Positions 1 through 6,936 are shown, counted from the stretch's first letter. The stretch: 11,217 nt of DNA from Eubacterium sp. UBA3279 (GCA_002361775.1 DETV01000037.1:7055-18271), one strand, 5' to 3'. The notes: a model not told the origin generated them from the letters alone. Numbers and translations: made by a program.

Positions 1-127
1 AACATTTATTATACATGGGGAAACAAAAACTGTAAAATGAATAGTTATAATAAATATAATCGAAAAAATCAATTATATAAAAGTGGGAGTACTGTACATA
101 GCTGAAAAAATTTGATATATTCTATTT

Positions 128-244
128 ATGACAAAAGTGTGGGAGAAAGCAGCGCGAAACAATTTGCCAGGCATCTTTTGCTCACAACATTTATTTGAAA
201 AAGTGTATGCGGTAAATCCAGAAATAAAAGAGGAGAAGAAATGA
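128..244 (+). CDS. possible 38-residue small ORF overlapping the next gene
   Basis: An open frame from an ATG encodes 38 residues, beginning MTKVWEKAARNNLPGI and ending NPEIKEEKK. Its TGA shares bases with the ATG of the following gene (ATGA at 241-244), an arrangement usually seen in translationally coupled genes. No ribosome binding site is visible before the ATG and an in-frame stop lies just upstream (113-115). It may therefore be the surviving 3' end of a decayed gene, or chance. The residues are mixed and look protein-like, but I recognise no family. The ribosome binding site of the downstream gene lies inside this frame. Confidence 0.22.
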   Translation: MTKVWEKAARNNLPGIFCSQHLFEKVYAVNPEIKEEKK

Positions 245-1026
245 GATTGCGATATGTAAATCCAGGATATGAATATATGATTACACAAATAATGGAATTT
301 CAAAAAGAAGAAATATCTGCATTTTGGTCAGAGCCACTTTTTTATTTTTATCCGGAATTAAACAGGGATTATGTGCAATCCTTATCGAAAGAAGAAAAAG
401 AAAAGTATTTTGAGGAAAGTTTCAGGAAGATTTATGAGGAAAAACAATCTGTTATAGACGAGAAAGTAGTTTGTTACAACAAATATTGGGAAAAATGTAA
501 ACCGCAGATTGAAGCAGCGTTATCGGATGCTTTTGAGCTCGACAGCAGTGAGATTTTTAATGATATGAAATGTAATATTTCCCTTAATCCCATCGAGCCC
601 AGGTATTTGCAGGACCATTCATTTGATGTGTTTTATCTGAACAGTGAGAAGGGAGCAATTGGTTCGGCAATCCACGAAATCATTCATTTTGTATGGTTTT
701 ATGTGTGGAATCAGACATTTGCAGACAGTTATGAGGAATATGAAACGCCGTCCCTTAAATGGATATTGAGTGAAATGATCGTGGAATCTGTGATGAGAGA
801 TCCCCGGCTCAGTTCCATTAATCCTTATTTTGAACGGGAGCAGGGAGGATGTATTTATCCCTATTTTTTTGATATGAAAGTTGGAGAGCAATATGTATTG
901 GATGTGATTGATGAGATGTATCAGAATCAGCCCATTAGAGAATTCATGAAAAACAGTTATGCATATTGTGAAGAACATGAGAAAGAAATACGGGCCCATA
1001 TAGAAGAGGCGGAGAAACATTTTTAA
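241..1026 (+). CDS. putative HExxH zinc metalloprotein, family unknown
   Basis: This 261-residue protein is probably cytoplasmic: no signal peptide and no clear membrane segment. The notable feature is HEIIH at residues 145-149, in the context GSAIHEIIHFVWFYVW, a classic HExxH zinc-binding motif. About 30 residues later the stretch LSEMIVES offers E178 or E182 as a possible third ligand, as in gluzincin peptidases; that is inference. The N-terminal 100 residues are charged and rich in aromatics, and the C-terminus is a Glu/Lys-rich helix. The start is supported by AGAGGAGAA a few bases before the ATG. A LysR-type gene follows after 20 bases, so the two are probably co-transcribed. I do not recognise the family. 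It could be a peptidase or a protein that keeps only the fold. Confidence 0.8.
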   Translation: MRLRYVNPGYEYMITQIMEFQKEEISAFWSEPLFYFYPELNRDYVQSLSKEEKEKYFEESFRKIYEEKQSVIDEKVVCYNKYWEKCKPQIEAALSDAFELDSSEIFNDMKCNISLNPIEPRYLQDHSFDVFYLNSEKGAIGSAIHEIIHFVWFYVWNQTFADSYEEYETPSLKWILSEMIVESVMRDPRLSSINPYFEREQGGCIYPYFFDMKVGEQYVLDVIDEMYQNQPIREFMKNSYAYCEEHEKEIRAHIEEAEKHF

Positions 1027-1046
1027 GACGGGAAAAAGTTAAAGCT

Positions 1047-1934
1047 ATGGATATTAAGAATTTGATTACCTTTATTCATGTGGCGGAACTGGGAAGTTTT
1101 ACAAAGACAGCAGAAATATTGGGTTTTTCTCAATCAACAATTTCTGTTCAGATCAAGCAGTTGGAGAACGAATTGAATTCTCAGCTATTTGAGCGAATCA
1201 ATCATACGGTGGTACTTACAGAAAAAGGAAGAGAAGTCCTGGGTTTTGCTCATCAGATGAATAAACTTACTCAGGAATTAAAAGTGAATATTCAGAACGA
1301 AAAGACTGTAAAAGGGCATATTCGTCTCGGAATGGCGGATTCTCTCTGCAAATCCATGCTGAGAGAAGGATTTGGGAAATTTCGGGAAAATTATCCGGAA
1401 CTGATGCTGAAGATTATTCCGGCAGGTACGGAAGAGATGCTCCGTCTTTTAAATCATAATGAAGTAGATGCTATTTTAACGTTGGATAACCATACGTATA
1501 ACAAAGAATATGTAATCGCTGCGGAAGAAAAAGTGGGAACACATTTTGTTGCCGGGAAGGATTGTCCATTAAATAAGAAAGAAAATATTTCTGTGCAGGA
1601 GCTGCTCACGTATCCATTTATCCTTACGGAAAAAGGAATGAGTTATCGGAGACTTATGGAGGAGCGATTGGCAGAATTGTCTTTGGAAGTGGAGCCGGTA
1701 TTGGAAATTGGCAGTACAGATCTGATCTGTCAGTTGATCTGCCAGGGACCGGAGATTTCTTTTTTGCCGGATTACGTGACAAGACAGGGGGTGGAAGAAG
1801 GAAAACTGGTGTATCTGTCAGTAGAAGGATTTCAGATTGAGATTTGGAAACAATTGTTATATCACAGGAACAAATGGCTGTCTCCCCAGTTGGAGGCGGC
1901 GCTTAACTATTGTATAGAACGGGAATTTTCCTGA
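1047..1934 (+). CDS. LysR-family transcriptional regulator
   Basis: The 295-residue product has the usual LysR-type length and layout. Residues 1-60 form the winged helix-turn-helix: MDIKNLITFIHVAELGSFTK, then the recognition region around SQSTISVQIKQLENEL, then LFERINHTVVLTEKG. From about residue 90 to 290 is the periplasmic-binding-protein-like effector domain. It should bind DNA as a dimer or tetramer and respond to a small molecule that cannot be told from sequence. LysR genes often lie beside their target, but here the neighbour is upstream on the same strand rather than divergent, so the HExxH gene is only a possible target or partner. The ribosome binding site is weak (GGGAAAAAG), suggesting coupling to the upstream gene. 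No terminator is visible before the thrS promoter 30 bases downstream. Confidence 0.93.
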   Translation: MDIKNLITFIHVAELGSFTKTAEILGFSQSTISVQIKQLENELNSQLFERINHTVVLTEKGREVLGFAHQMNKLTQELKVNIQNEKTVKGHIRLGMADSLCKSMLREGFGKFRENYPELMLKIIPAGTEEMLRLLNHNEVDAILTLDNHTYNKEYVIAAEEKVGTHFVAGKDCPLNKKENISVQELLTYPFILTEKGMSYRRLMEERLAELSLEVEPVLEIGSTDLICQLICQGPEISFLPDYVTRQGVEEGKLVYLSVEGFQIEIWKQLLYHRNKWLSPQLEAALNYCIEREFS

Positions 1935-1964
1935 AGAGGGATGGAATAAAAGGCGAAAGAATCG

Positions 1965-1992
1965 TTGACAAATAAGGGAGTCATGGTATAAT
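1965..1992 (+). promoter_or_regulatory. sigma-A-type promoter of thrS
   Basis: A perfect -35 box TTGACA (1965-1970) and a perfect -10 box TATAAT (1987-1992) are separated by 16 bases. The -10 is extended by TG (TGGTATAAT). Transcription should start near 1999, giving a leader of about 300 nucleotides before thrS. Confidence 0.9.
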
Positions 1993-1998
1993 GGACAC

Positions 1999-2260
1999 AT
2001 AATTAATGTCAGGCAAACACGTGGAAGAGAAGAGTAAGCTGGGAAACGTTTCAGAGAGAGATGGCAAGTGCTGGAACCATCTTAACGGGAACCTTCTGAA
2101 AACTACCTCTGAGTGGCCCCAATCCGGTCCGGTGATTCCGTTACCATCGCAAAAGAAGTGGTTTTACGTTTTTTAACAGACAATCAGGGTGGAACCGCGG
2201 GTGAAGAAGTCCTTATCCGTCCCTTGCAAACAGAGAGCAGGGAAGATGAAGGATTTTTTT
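1999..2260 (+). promoter_or_regulatory. T-box riboswitch leader of thrS
   Basis: This leader binds uncharged tRNA-Thr and decides between termination and read-through into thrS. The Stem I landmarks are AGAGAGAGATGG followed by the apical AAGTGCTGGAACCATC (2052-2080). Two adjacent threonine codons, ACT (2102-2104) and ACC (2105-2107), lie where the specifier is expected; ACC is my preferred call. The diagnostic T-box AGGGTGGAACCGCGG is at 2186-2200. Its AGGG can pair with CCCT at 2221-2224 to form the antiterminator, using bases also needed by the terminator. The acceptor-binding UGGA would pair with a tRNA ending UCCA. The identity fits the downstream ThrRS gene exactly. An open frame running through this leader is not a gene. 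Confidence 0.93.
2210..2260 (+). terminator. T-box attenuator terminator
   Basis: The arm TCCTTATCCGTCCCTTGC pairs imperfectly with GCAGGGAAGATGAAGGA across a short loop and is followed by seven T (2254-2260). The 5' arm shares 2219-2227 with the antiterminator, so the two structures exclude each other, as expected for a transcriptional T-box. Confidence 0.85.
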
Positions 2261-2297
2261 ATTGCCTGAAACCAACAGAAGAAGGGAGAATAATCAG

Positions 2298-4223
2298 ATG
2301 ATCATTACATTAAAAGATGGATCAGTAAAAGAATACGAAAGTCCAAAGAGCGTATATGAAATTGCTCAGGATATCAGCGAAGGTCTGGCTAGAGTTGCAA
2401 CAGCAGGTGAAATAGATGGGGAGAGCGTGGATCTGCGTACTGTGGTAGACCGTGACTGCCAGTTAAATATTCTTACTTTTGATTCTGCGGAAGGCGCTGC
2501 AGCATTTCGCCATACAACTTCTCACATTATGGCACAGGCTATCAAACGGTTGTATCCGCAGGTAAAACTGGCAATCGGACCTTCCATTGCTGACGGATTT
2601 TACTATGATGTGGACAGTGAGGAACCGCTGACCACAGAAGATCTGGAAAAAATCGAAGCTGAAATGAAGAAAATTGTGAAAGAGGCGCTGCCGATCACAA
2701 GATTTACAAAGTCAAGAGAAGACGCAATTGCATTTTTTAAGGAAAAAGAGGAACCATATAAAGTGGAACTGATCGAAGATCTTCCGGAAGATTCTGAAAT
2801 CAGCTTTTATCAGCAGGGAGAGTTTATCGATCTTTGCGCAGGTCCTCATCTGATGACTACAAAACCGGTAAAAGCATTCAAACTGACAAATCTGGCAGGC
2901 GCTTACTGGCGTGGAAGTGAAAAAAATAAAATGCTTACCAGAATTTACGGAACTTCTTTCACAAAGAAAGCTGATCTGGATGAATACTTAACCCGTCTGG
3001 AAGAAGCAAAGAAGAGAGACCACAGAAAACTGGGAAAAGAACTGGGACTGTTTATGATGCGGGAAGAAGGACCGGGATTCCCATTCTTCCTTCCAAAAGG
3101 AATGATCCTGAAAAATACGCTGCTGGATTACTGGAGAGAGATTCACAACAAAGCAGGTTATGTGGAAATTTCCACTCCGATCATGCTGAGCCGTCATTTG
3201 TGGGAAACATCCGGTCACTGGGATCACTACAAAGAAAATATGTATACCACAGAGATTGATGAGACTGATTTTGCCATCAAACCAATGAACTGTCCGGGAG
3301 GAATTCTGGTATATCAGTCAGAGCCACGTTCTTACCGTGATCTTCCCCTGCGTATGGGTGAGCTGGGACTGGTTCACCGTCATGAGAAATCCGGTCAGCT
3401 TCATGGTCTGATGCGTGTACGCTGCTTTACTCAGGATGACGCGCATATTTTCATGATGCCGGAACAGATTCGTGATGAGATTAAAGGTGTGGCAAAATTA
3501 ATTGATGAAGTATATCAGTTATTTGGTTTCAAATATCACGTAGAGCTTTCCACTCGTCCGGAAGATTCCATGGGAAGTGATGAAGACTGGGAAATGGCTA
3601 CAGATGCTCTCCGGGGCGCGCTGGATGATCTGGGACTGGATTATGTGGTAAATGAAGGGGACGGAGCATTCTACGGACCAAAGATTGACTTCCATCTGGA
3701 AGACTCTATTGGAAGAACATGGCAGTGTGGAACAATTCAGTTGGATTTCCAGCTTCCTCTGCGGTTCAATTGTGAATATATCGGAGCTGATGGTGAAAAA
3801 CATCGTCCGATCATGATCCATCGTGTGGCATTTGGTTCTATTGAAAGATTTATCGGAATCCTGATCGAGCATTTTGCAGGCGCATTCCCAACCTGGCTGG
3901 CGCCGGAGCAGGTAAGAGTACTTCCTATTTCCGACAAATACATGGATTATGCTGAAAAAGTAAATGAAACTCTGAAAGAGAACGGAATCCGTACCAGCGT
4001 GGATACAAGAGCAGAAAAAATCGGATATAAGATTCGTGAAGCCCGTCTGCAGAAAGTTCCGTATATGCTGATCGTGGGAGCAAAAGAGGAAGAAGAACAG
4101 AAAGTATCCGTAAGAAGCAGATTCCTGGGAGATGAAGGACAGAAATCTCTGGATGCATTCGTGGAAGATATTAAAAAAGAAATTAAAAATCGTGAAAATC
4201 GAAAAGTAGAAACAGAGGAATAA
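2298..4223 (+). CDS. thrS: threonyl-tRNA synthetase
   Basis: This class II synthetase attaches threonine to tRNA-Thr in the cytoplasm. At 641 residues it is full length for the bacterial family. The order is TGS domain (about 1-62), editing (SAD) domain, catalytic core and C-terminal anticodon-binding domain. Editing-site residues are visible as H72 and H76 in HTTSH, and C180 and H184 in DLCAGPHL. Zinc ligands of the active site are C332 (MNCPGG), H383 (FTQDDAH) and H508 (MIHR). The frame stays open upstream to a TTG at 2262, but the start is placed at ATG 2298. That ATG has AAGGGAG 9 bases before it and gives the normal MIITLKDG N-terminus, whereas 2262 lies at the attenuator T-tract. Expression is set by the T-box leader. 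Confidence 0.98.
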   Translation: MIITLKDGSVKEYESPKSVYEIAQDISEGLARVATAGEIDGESVDLRTVVDRDCQLNILTFDSAEGAAAFRHTTSHIMAQAIKRLYPQVKLAIGPSIADGFYYDVDSEEPLTTEDLEKIEAEMKKIVKEALPITRFTKSREDAIAFFKEKEEPYKVELIEDLPEDSEISFYQQGEFIDLCAGPHLMTTKPVKAFKLTNLAGAYWRGSEKNKMLTRIYGTSFTKKADLDEYLTRLEEAKKRDHRKLGKELGLFMMREEGPGFPFFLPKGMILKNTLLDYWREIHNKAGYVEISTPIMLSRHLWETSGHWDHYKENMYTTEIDETDFAIKPMNCPGGILVYQSEPRSYRDLPLRMGELGLVHRHEKSGQLHGLMRVRCFTQDDAHIFMMPEQIRDEIKGVAKLIDEVYQLFGFKYHVELSTRPEDSMGSDEDWEMATDALRGALDDLGLDYVVNEGDGAFYGPKIDFHLEDSIGRTWQCGTIQLDFQLPLRFNCEYIGADGEKHRPIMIHRVAFGSIERFIGILIEHFAGAFPTWLAPEQVRVLPISDKYMDYAEKVNETLKENGIRTSVDTRAEKIGYKIREARLQKVPYMLIVGAKEEEEQKVSVRSRFLGDEGQKSLDAFVEDIKKEIKNRENRKVETEE

Positions 4224-4237
4224 AAAATAAAAAACGG

Positions 4238-4274
4238 CACATACTTACTGTGAAATAAAAAAAGGAGGTATGTG
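4238..4274 (+). promoter_or_regulatory. hairpin touching the DUF1540 gene's ribosome binding site
   Basis: CACATAC (4238-4244) is a perfect complement of GTATGTG (4268-4274), with a 23-base A-rich loop that includes most of the AAAGGAGG ribosome binding site. The 3' arm starts at the last G of that site and fills the spacer before ATG 4277. It has no T-tract, so it is not a terminator. It could modulate initiation or protect the message; the stem is short and may be chance. Confidence 0.3.
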
Positions 4275-4276
4275 TT

Positions 4277-4588
4277 ATGCCAGCATTGAGATGTACAGCA
4301 GTAAAATGCGTATATAACAAAGAGGAACTTTGTTCCAAAGGAGATATTAATGTAAGCGGAGATCATGCAAAATCAGTGGATGAAACCTGCTGCTCCAGTT
4401 TTAAAGAACGTACAGGAAATACAAATGCAGCAGAAGGCTGTGGTTGTGATACGATCAAGGTGGGATGTTCTGCCTGCAACTGTAAGTTCAATGAGAACAA
4501 ATACTGTGAAGCAGGAGCTATTAACATTAACGGATCTCAGGCTTGCAGATGTGAGGAAACCTGCTGTGGAACCTTTCGCGAAAAATAA
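4277..4588 (+). CDS. DUF1540-type cysteine-rich small protein, two tandem repeats
   Basis: The 103-residue soluble protein has 15 cysteines and two copies of a DUF1540-like module. Repeat one has C6, C11, C19, C38, C39 and F42. Repeat two has the same set at C64, C69, C77, C96, C97 and F100, an exact offset of 58 residues without gaps. Each module reads roughly C-x4-C-x7-C, then ExCCxxF. The spacing suggests bound metal, but no function is established to my knowledge. Additional cysteines occur in the linker (C55, C57) and second repeat (C67, C90, C92). A very strong AAAGGAGG precedes the ATG. It lies 53 bases after thrS with no terminator between, so it may be read from the thrS promoter. 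Confidence 0.92.
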   Translation: MPALRCTAVKCVYNKEELCSKGDINVSGDHAKSVDETCCSSFKERTGNTNAAEGCGCDTIKVGCSACNCKFNENKYCEAGAININGSQACRCEETCCGTFREK

Positions 4589-4595
4589 ATACAGA

Positions 4596-4641
4596 TAAAA
4601 ATTGCTGCATCTGATGGAAAAATCAGATGCAGCAGTTTTTT
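4596..4641. terminator. strong, probably bidirectional terminator
   Basis: A perfect 13-bp stem, TGCTGCATCTGAT (4603-4615) with ATCAGATGCAGCA (4622-4634), closes a six-base loop GGAAAA. On the plus strand it is followed by GTTTTTT. On the minus strand the other flank reads ATTTTTATC, so it can end both the thrS/DUF1540 transcript and the convergent lipoprotein transcript. Confidence 0.92.
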
Positions 4642-4711
4642 GCTGAAAATCAAGTTCTGAGAGACACAAGTCCATTCGCAGACAAAGAAATCTGATTTAC
4701 AAAATTCTCTG

Positions 4712-5869
4712 TCAGGAAAGAGAAACAGTAACCTGGAAAGGACTCTGGATCTGAGAATTATTAACATAAATTGTTATTTCATTACAGGAGGCGCTGACTC
4801 CGTAGGCAAGGGTTGCAGTAACAGCAGCTCCGTCTTTTTGGGCAATATCTGCAGCCTGAAGATTCTGCAGATAATATGGAGAACAGGTAGTGTCTCCTTC
4901 CAATACTTTGAAACTCATCTGATCATAGAGAACAGGATCTTCCATCAGAAGATTTTTATACGTGTAGGTGATCACCACTACTTTTTCAGGATTTGAAGGA
5001 TCGAATTCACTTCGTTCGTCAGTTACCTCTACCTTATCAATGGAAAATTCGACGGCATCCTGTCCATCCTGCTGAAGAATAAATGTTTCTCCTGCCTCAT
5101 GGGAAGGTGTCTGAGCCAGATCTTCAGGATAAGACTGATCGGGAGATCCTTCAGACAAAGGAGTGTCCGGTGTTACATTGGAATCTTCTCCTGAAATATT
5201 TGTGGTTGGATAGATTCCGGAAGTAAATACTTTGTCTTTGACAGTCTGAATGTCTTCTTCGGAAATAACCCATTTTTTTCCTTCGTCAGGAGAAAGTGTG
5301 ATAGTAGTTTTTTCAGGATCTGCATAGGTGAGATCTTTCAGAACTTCCTGATAAGATTCTAACATCAAATTCAGATAAGTTTCTGTAGTGCTTCCATCTT
5401 CCTGTCCGGTCTGGTTTTCACTGTAATATTCTGTCAGCTTATCAGTGAGAAGATTGTTTACCGGAGTATTAAGATCCATCATCTGAGTTTCCACTGTGAT
5501 AGAATAAGCGTCCCCTTCTTTTTTTGATTCTATGGCTTTATACTTCGTGCTTTCCAGAACCTGTTTCCACATATCAGAATAATCCTGATATAATTGAGGG
5601 GAAATAACTTCGCTTCCAGGAGCATTTGCATTTTCACCAACTGAAAGAGTTACGAGAGCCTGAAGATTCTCATCAAAAAGAGCTTTCAGATCCTCTCCGG
5701 ATTCTTCGGAAAGGCGGGTATATTCGTCGGTGTCTCCCTTGATATGAGCGTCCAGAAGAGCCTGGGCATAACCGGCAGCATCAAAATCATCTTTCTTTTC
5801 AGAACATCCTGCAACTGTCATGCATAAAATTCCAACAGCCAACAGGGGCAGCGTATATTTTATTTTCAT
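4712..5869 (-). CDS. secreted lipoprotein, DUF5105-like C-terminal domain suspected
   Basis: The 385-residue product starts MKIKYTLPLLAVGILCMTVA followed by GC, a lipoprotein signal peptide with lipobox VAGC and C22 as the lipid-modified cysteine. It should be anchored to the outer face of the membrane. Residues 28-200 form an acidic, mostly helical N-terminal domain. Residues 215-250 are a Ser/Pro/Asp/Glu-rich linker. Residues 255-385 look like a beta-rich immunoglobulin-like domain similar to DUF5105 or DUF4352 lipoproteins; this match is from memory and is tentative. Two cysteines in the C-terminal domain (DTTCSPYY and SASCNEIT) could form a disulfide. The start is supported by AAGGAG upstream of the ATG. 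It has its own promoter, diverges from infC, and has no functional partner nearby. Confidence 0.88.
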   Translation of the reverse strand: MKIKYTLPLLAVGILCMTVAGCSEKKDDFDAAGYAQALLDAHIKGDTDEYTRLSEESGEDLKALFDENLQALVTLSVGENANAPGSEVISPQLYQDYSDMWKQVLESTKYKAIESKKEGDAYSITVETQMMDLNTPVNNLLTDKLTEYYSENQTGQEDGSTTETYLNLMLESYQEVLKDLTYADPEKTTITLSPDEGKKWVISEEDIQTVKDKVFTSGIYPTTNISGEDSNVTPDTPLSEGSPDQSYPEDLAQTPSHEAGETFILQQDGQDAVEFSIDKVEVTDERSEFDPSNPEKVVVITYTYKNLLMEDPVLYDQMSFKVLEGDTTCSPYYLQNLQAADIAQKDGAAVTATLAYGVSASCNEITIYVNNSQIQSPFQVTVSLS

Positions 5870-5907
5870 ATTTTCGAATCTCCTTTTCGTATATTCTTGA
5901 TTTTTTT

Positions 5908-5935
5908 ATTATAACAGATTTGATGGGATATACAA
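5908..5935 (-). promoter_or_regulatory. promoter of the lipoprotein gene
   Basis: On the minus strand, TTGTAT (5935-5930) and TATAAT (5913-5908) are 16 bases apart. The -10 is extended (TGTTATAAT). It lies 39 bases before the ATG, a normal distance for a gene with its own leader and an AAGGAG site. Confidence 0.7.
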
Positions 5936-5984
5936 GTTAGGAGGGAGGAAGATTAAAGAAAATGTAAGATTTAAAGAAAAAATG

Positions 5985-6013
5985 TTGACAGATAGAAAAA
6001 AATATGATAAGTT
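5985..6013 (+). promoter_or_regulatory. promoter of infC-rpmI-rplT
   Basis: A perfect TTGACA (5985-5990) is followed after 17 bases by the weaker -10 TAAGTT (6008-6013), which is preceded by TG at 6005-6006 (extended -10). An A-rich stretch upstream (5950-5982) could act as an UP element. The exact -10 is uncertain because the area is AT-rich. Transcription would start near 6019-6020, giving a leader of about 150 nucleotides. Confidence 0.72.
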
Positions 6014-6016
6014 ATT

Positions 6017-6145
6017 CAGGTATGAAAAACAAAGAAGAGTATCCGCTCTCACCTGGCACAAGTAAGTGACCAAGGTTAATAAGTCAATAAGGTAACCTTA
6101 TGATATTATTGCGGATAGTCTGTCTATCTGCTTTTTTTATACCTG
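6017..6145 (+). promoter_or_regulatory. infC operon leader, L20-type attenuator
   Basis: The leader can fold two ways. TATCCGC (6040-6046) is a perfect complement of GCGGATA (6111-6117), which is also the 5' arm of a terminator hairpin; pairing with the upstream copy would prevent termination. An internal stem AAGGTTA (6072-6078) with TAACCTT (6093-6099) separates them. An outer pairing of CAGGTAT (6017-6023) with ATACCTG (6139-6145) could close the whole element, if transcription starts early enough. In Firmicutes this operon is known to be repressed by its own product L20 through such a leader. That L20 is the ligand here is inferred from position and layout, not demonstrated. Confidence 0.78.
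6111..6138 (+). terminator. leader terminator before infC
   Basis: GCGGATAG (6111-6118) pairs with CTATCTGC (6124-6131), one G-U pair included, around a five-base loop, and is followed by seven T (6132-6138). Its 5' arm is shared with the antiterminator pairing to 6040-6046, so this is a conditional terminator. Confidence 0.85.
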
Positions 6146-6170
6146 ATTTTAATGATGGAGGTGTACGGCT

Positions 6171-6677
6171 ATTAGCGATTTAATGATTAATGAGCAGGTC
6201 AGAGACAGAGAAGTACGTCTGATTGGCGAGGATGGGGAACAGTTGGGAATCATGTCTGCCAGAGATGCATATAAACGTGCACAGGAGGCTGGACTGGATT
6301 TAGTAAAGATTGCACCAACAGCAAAACCGCCGGTATGTAAGATCATCGATTACGGAAAATACAAATATGAGCTGGCCAGAAAAGAGAAAGAAGCAAAGAA
6401 AAAACAGAAAACCATAGAAGTAAAAGAAGTTCGTCTGTCACCAAATATCGACACGAACGATCTGAATACGAAAGTGGGAGCAGCCAGAAAATTTATCAGC
6501 AAAGGTGATAAAGTAAAAGTTACCCTGCGTTTCCGCGGAAGAGAGATGGCACATATGCAGAGCAGTAAGTACATTCTGGACGAATTCGCTGAAAAGTTAT
6601 CAGATATCGCTGTTGTCGAAAAAGCTCCCAAGGTGGAAGGCAGAAGTATGACTATGTTTTTAACTGAAAAACGTTAA
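6171..6677 (+). CDS. infC: translation initiation factor IF-3, AUU start
   Basis: IF3 binds the 30S subunit, keeps it free of 50S and checks the initiator tRNA and start codon. With the start chosen here the protein is 168 residues and begins (M)SDLMINEQVRDREVRLIG, matching the family N-terminus. The N-terminal domain is about residues 1-75, and the linker and C-terminal domain make up the rest. The first ATG (6183) lies 19 bases after the ribosome binding site GGAGGTG (6157-6163), too far. The in-frame ATT at 6171 is seven bases from it, the normal spacing. An AUU start is known for infC in E. coli and reported in bacilli; because IF3 rejects AUU it limits its own synthesis. First gene of the infC-rpmI-rplT operon. 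Confidence 0.96.
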   Translation: MSDLMINEQVRDREVRLIGEDGEQLGIMSARDAYKRAQEAGLDLVKIAPTAKPPVCKIIDYGKYKYELARKEKEAKKKQKTIEVKEVRLSPNIDTNDLNTKVGAARKFISKGDKVKVTLRFRGREMAHMQSSKYILDEFAEKLSDIAVVEKAPKVEGRSMTMFLTEKR

Positions 6678-6710
6678 AAATAGATAAGCAAAATCAAGGA
6701 GGAACATAAA

Positions 6711-6908
6711 ATGCCAAAAATTAAAACAAGCAGAGCCGCTGCTAAACGTTTCAAAACTACAGGTACAGGTAAAATCGTAAGAAATAAAGCTTATAAAAGC
6801 CATATCTTAACAAAGAAATCTCAGAAGAGAAAAAGAAATCTCAGAAAAGCAACAGTGCTGGATCAGACAAACGTTAAGAACATGAAAAAAATCTTACCGT
6901 ATTTATAA
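6711..6908 (+). CDS. rpmI: 50S ribosomal protein L35
   Basis: This 65-residue, strongly basic protein of the large ribosomal subunit has the family signature near the start (PKIKTSRAAAKRFKTTGTGK), a basic centre (KKSQKRKRNLRK) and the typical end ILPYL. AGGAGGA stands eight bases before the ATG. It sits 33 bases after infC and 28 before rplT, the conserved order, so all three are made from one message. Confidence 0.98.
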   Translation: MPKIKTSRAAAKRFKTTGTGKIVRNKAYKSHILTKKSQKRKRNLRKATVLDQTNVKNMKKILPYL

Positions 6909-6936
6909 GATTGAGATTGAAGGAGGAATATAAGAA

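Noticed and set aside
46..60. Two TATAAT boxes upstream of the HExxH gene
   Set aside because: The region is extremely AT-rich and neither box has a -35 at 16-18 bases, so I did not call a promoter.
2262..2297. TTG start extending thrS by 12 residues
   Set aside because: It overlaps the attenuator tail and lacks a ribosome binding site; ATG 2298 has AAGGGAG and gives the family N-terminus.
2113..2301. 62-residue open frame before thrS
   Set aside because: It lies inside the T-box leader and crosses the antiterminator and terminator; it has no ribosome binding site and no protein-like character.
3519..4366. Several minus-strand open frames across thrS and the DUF1540 gene
   Set aside because: They mirror the plus-strand coding sequence, lack ribosome binding sites and have unlike-protein composition.
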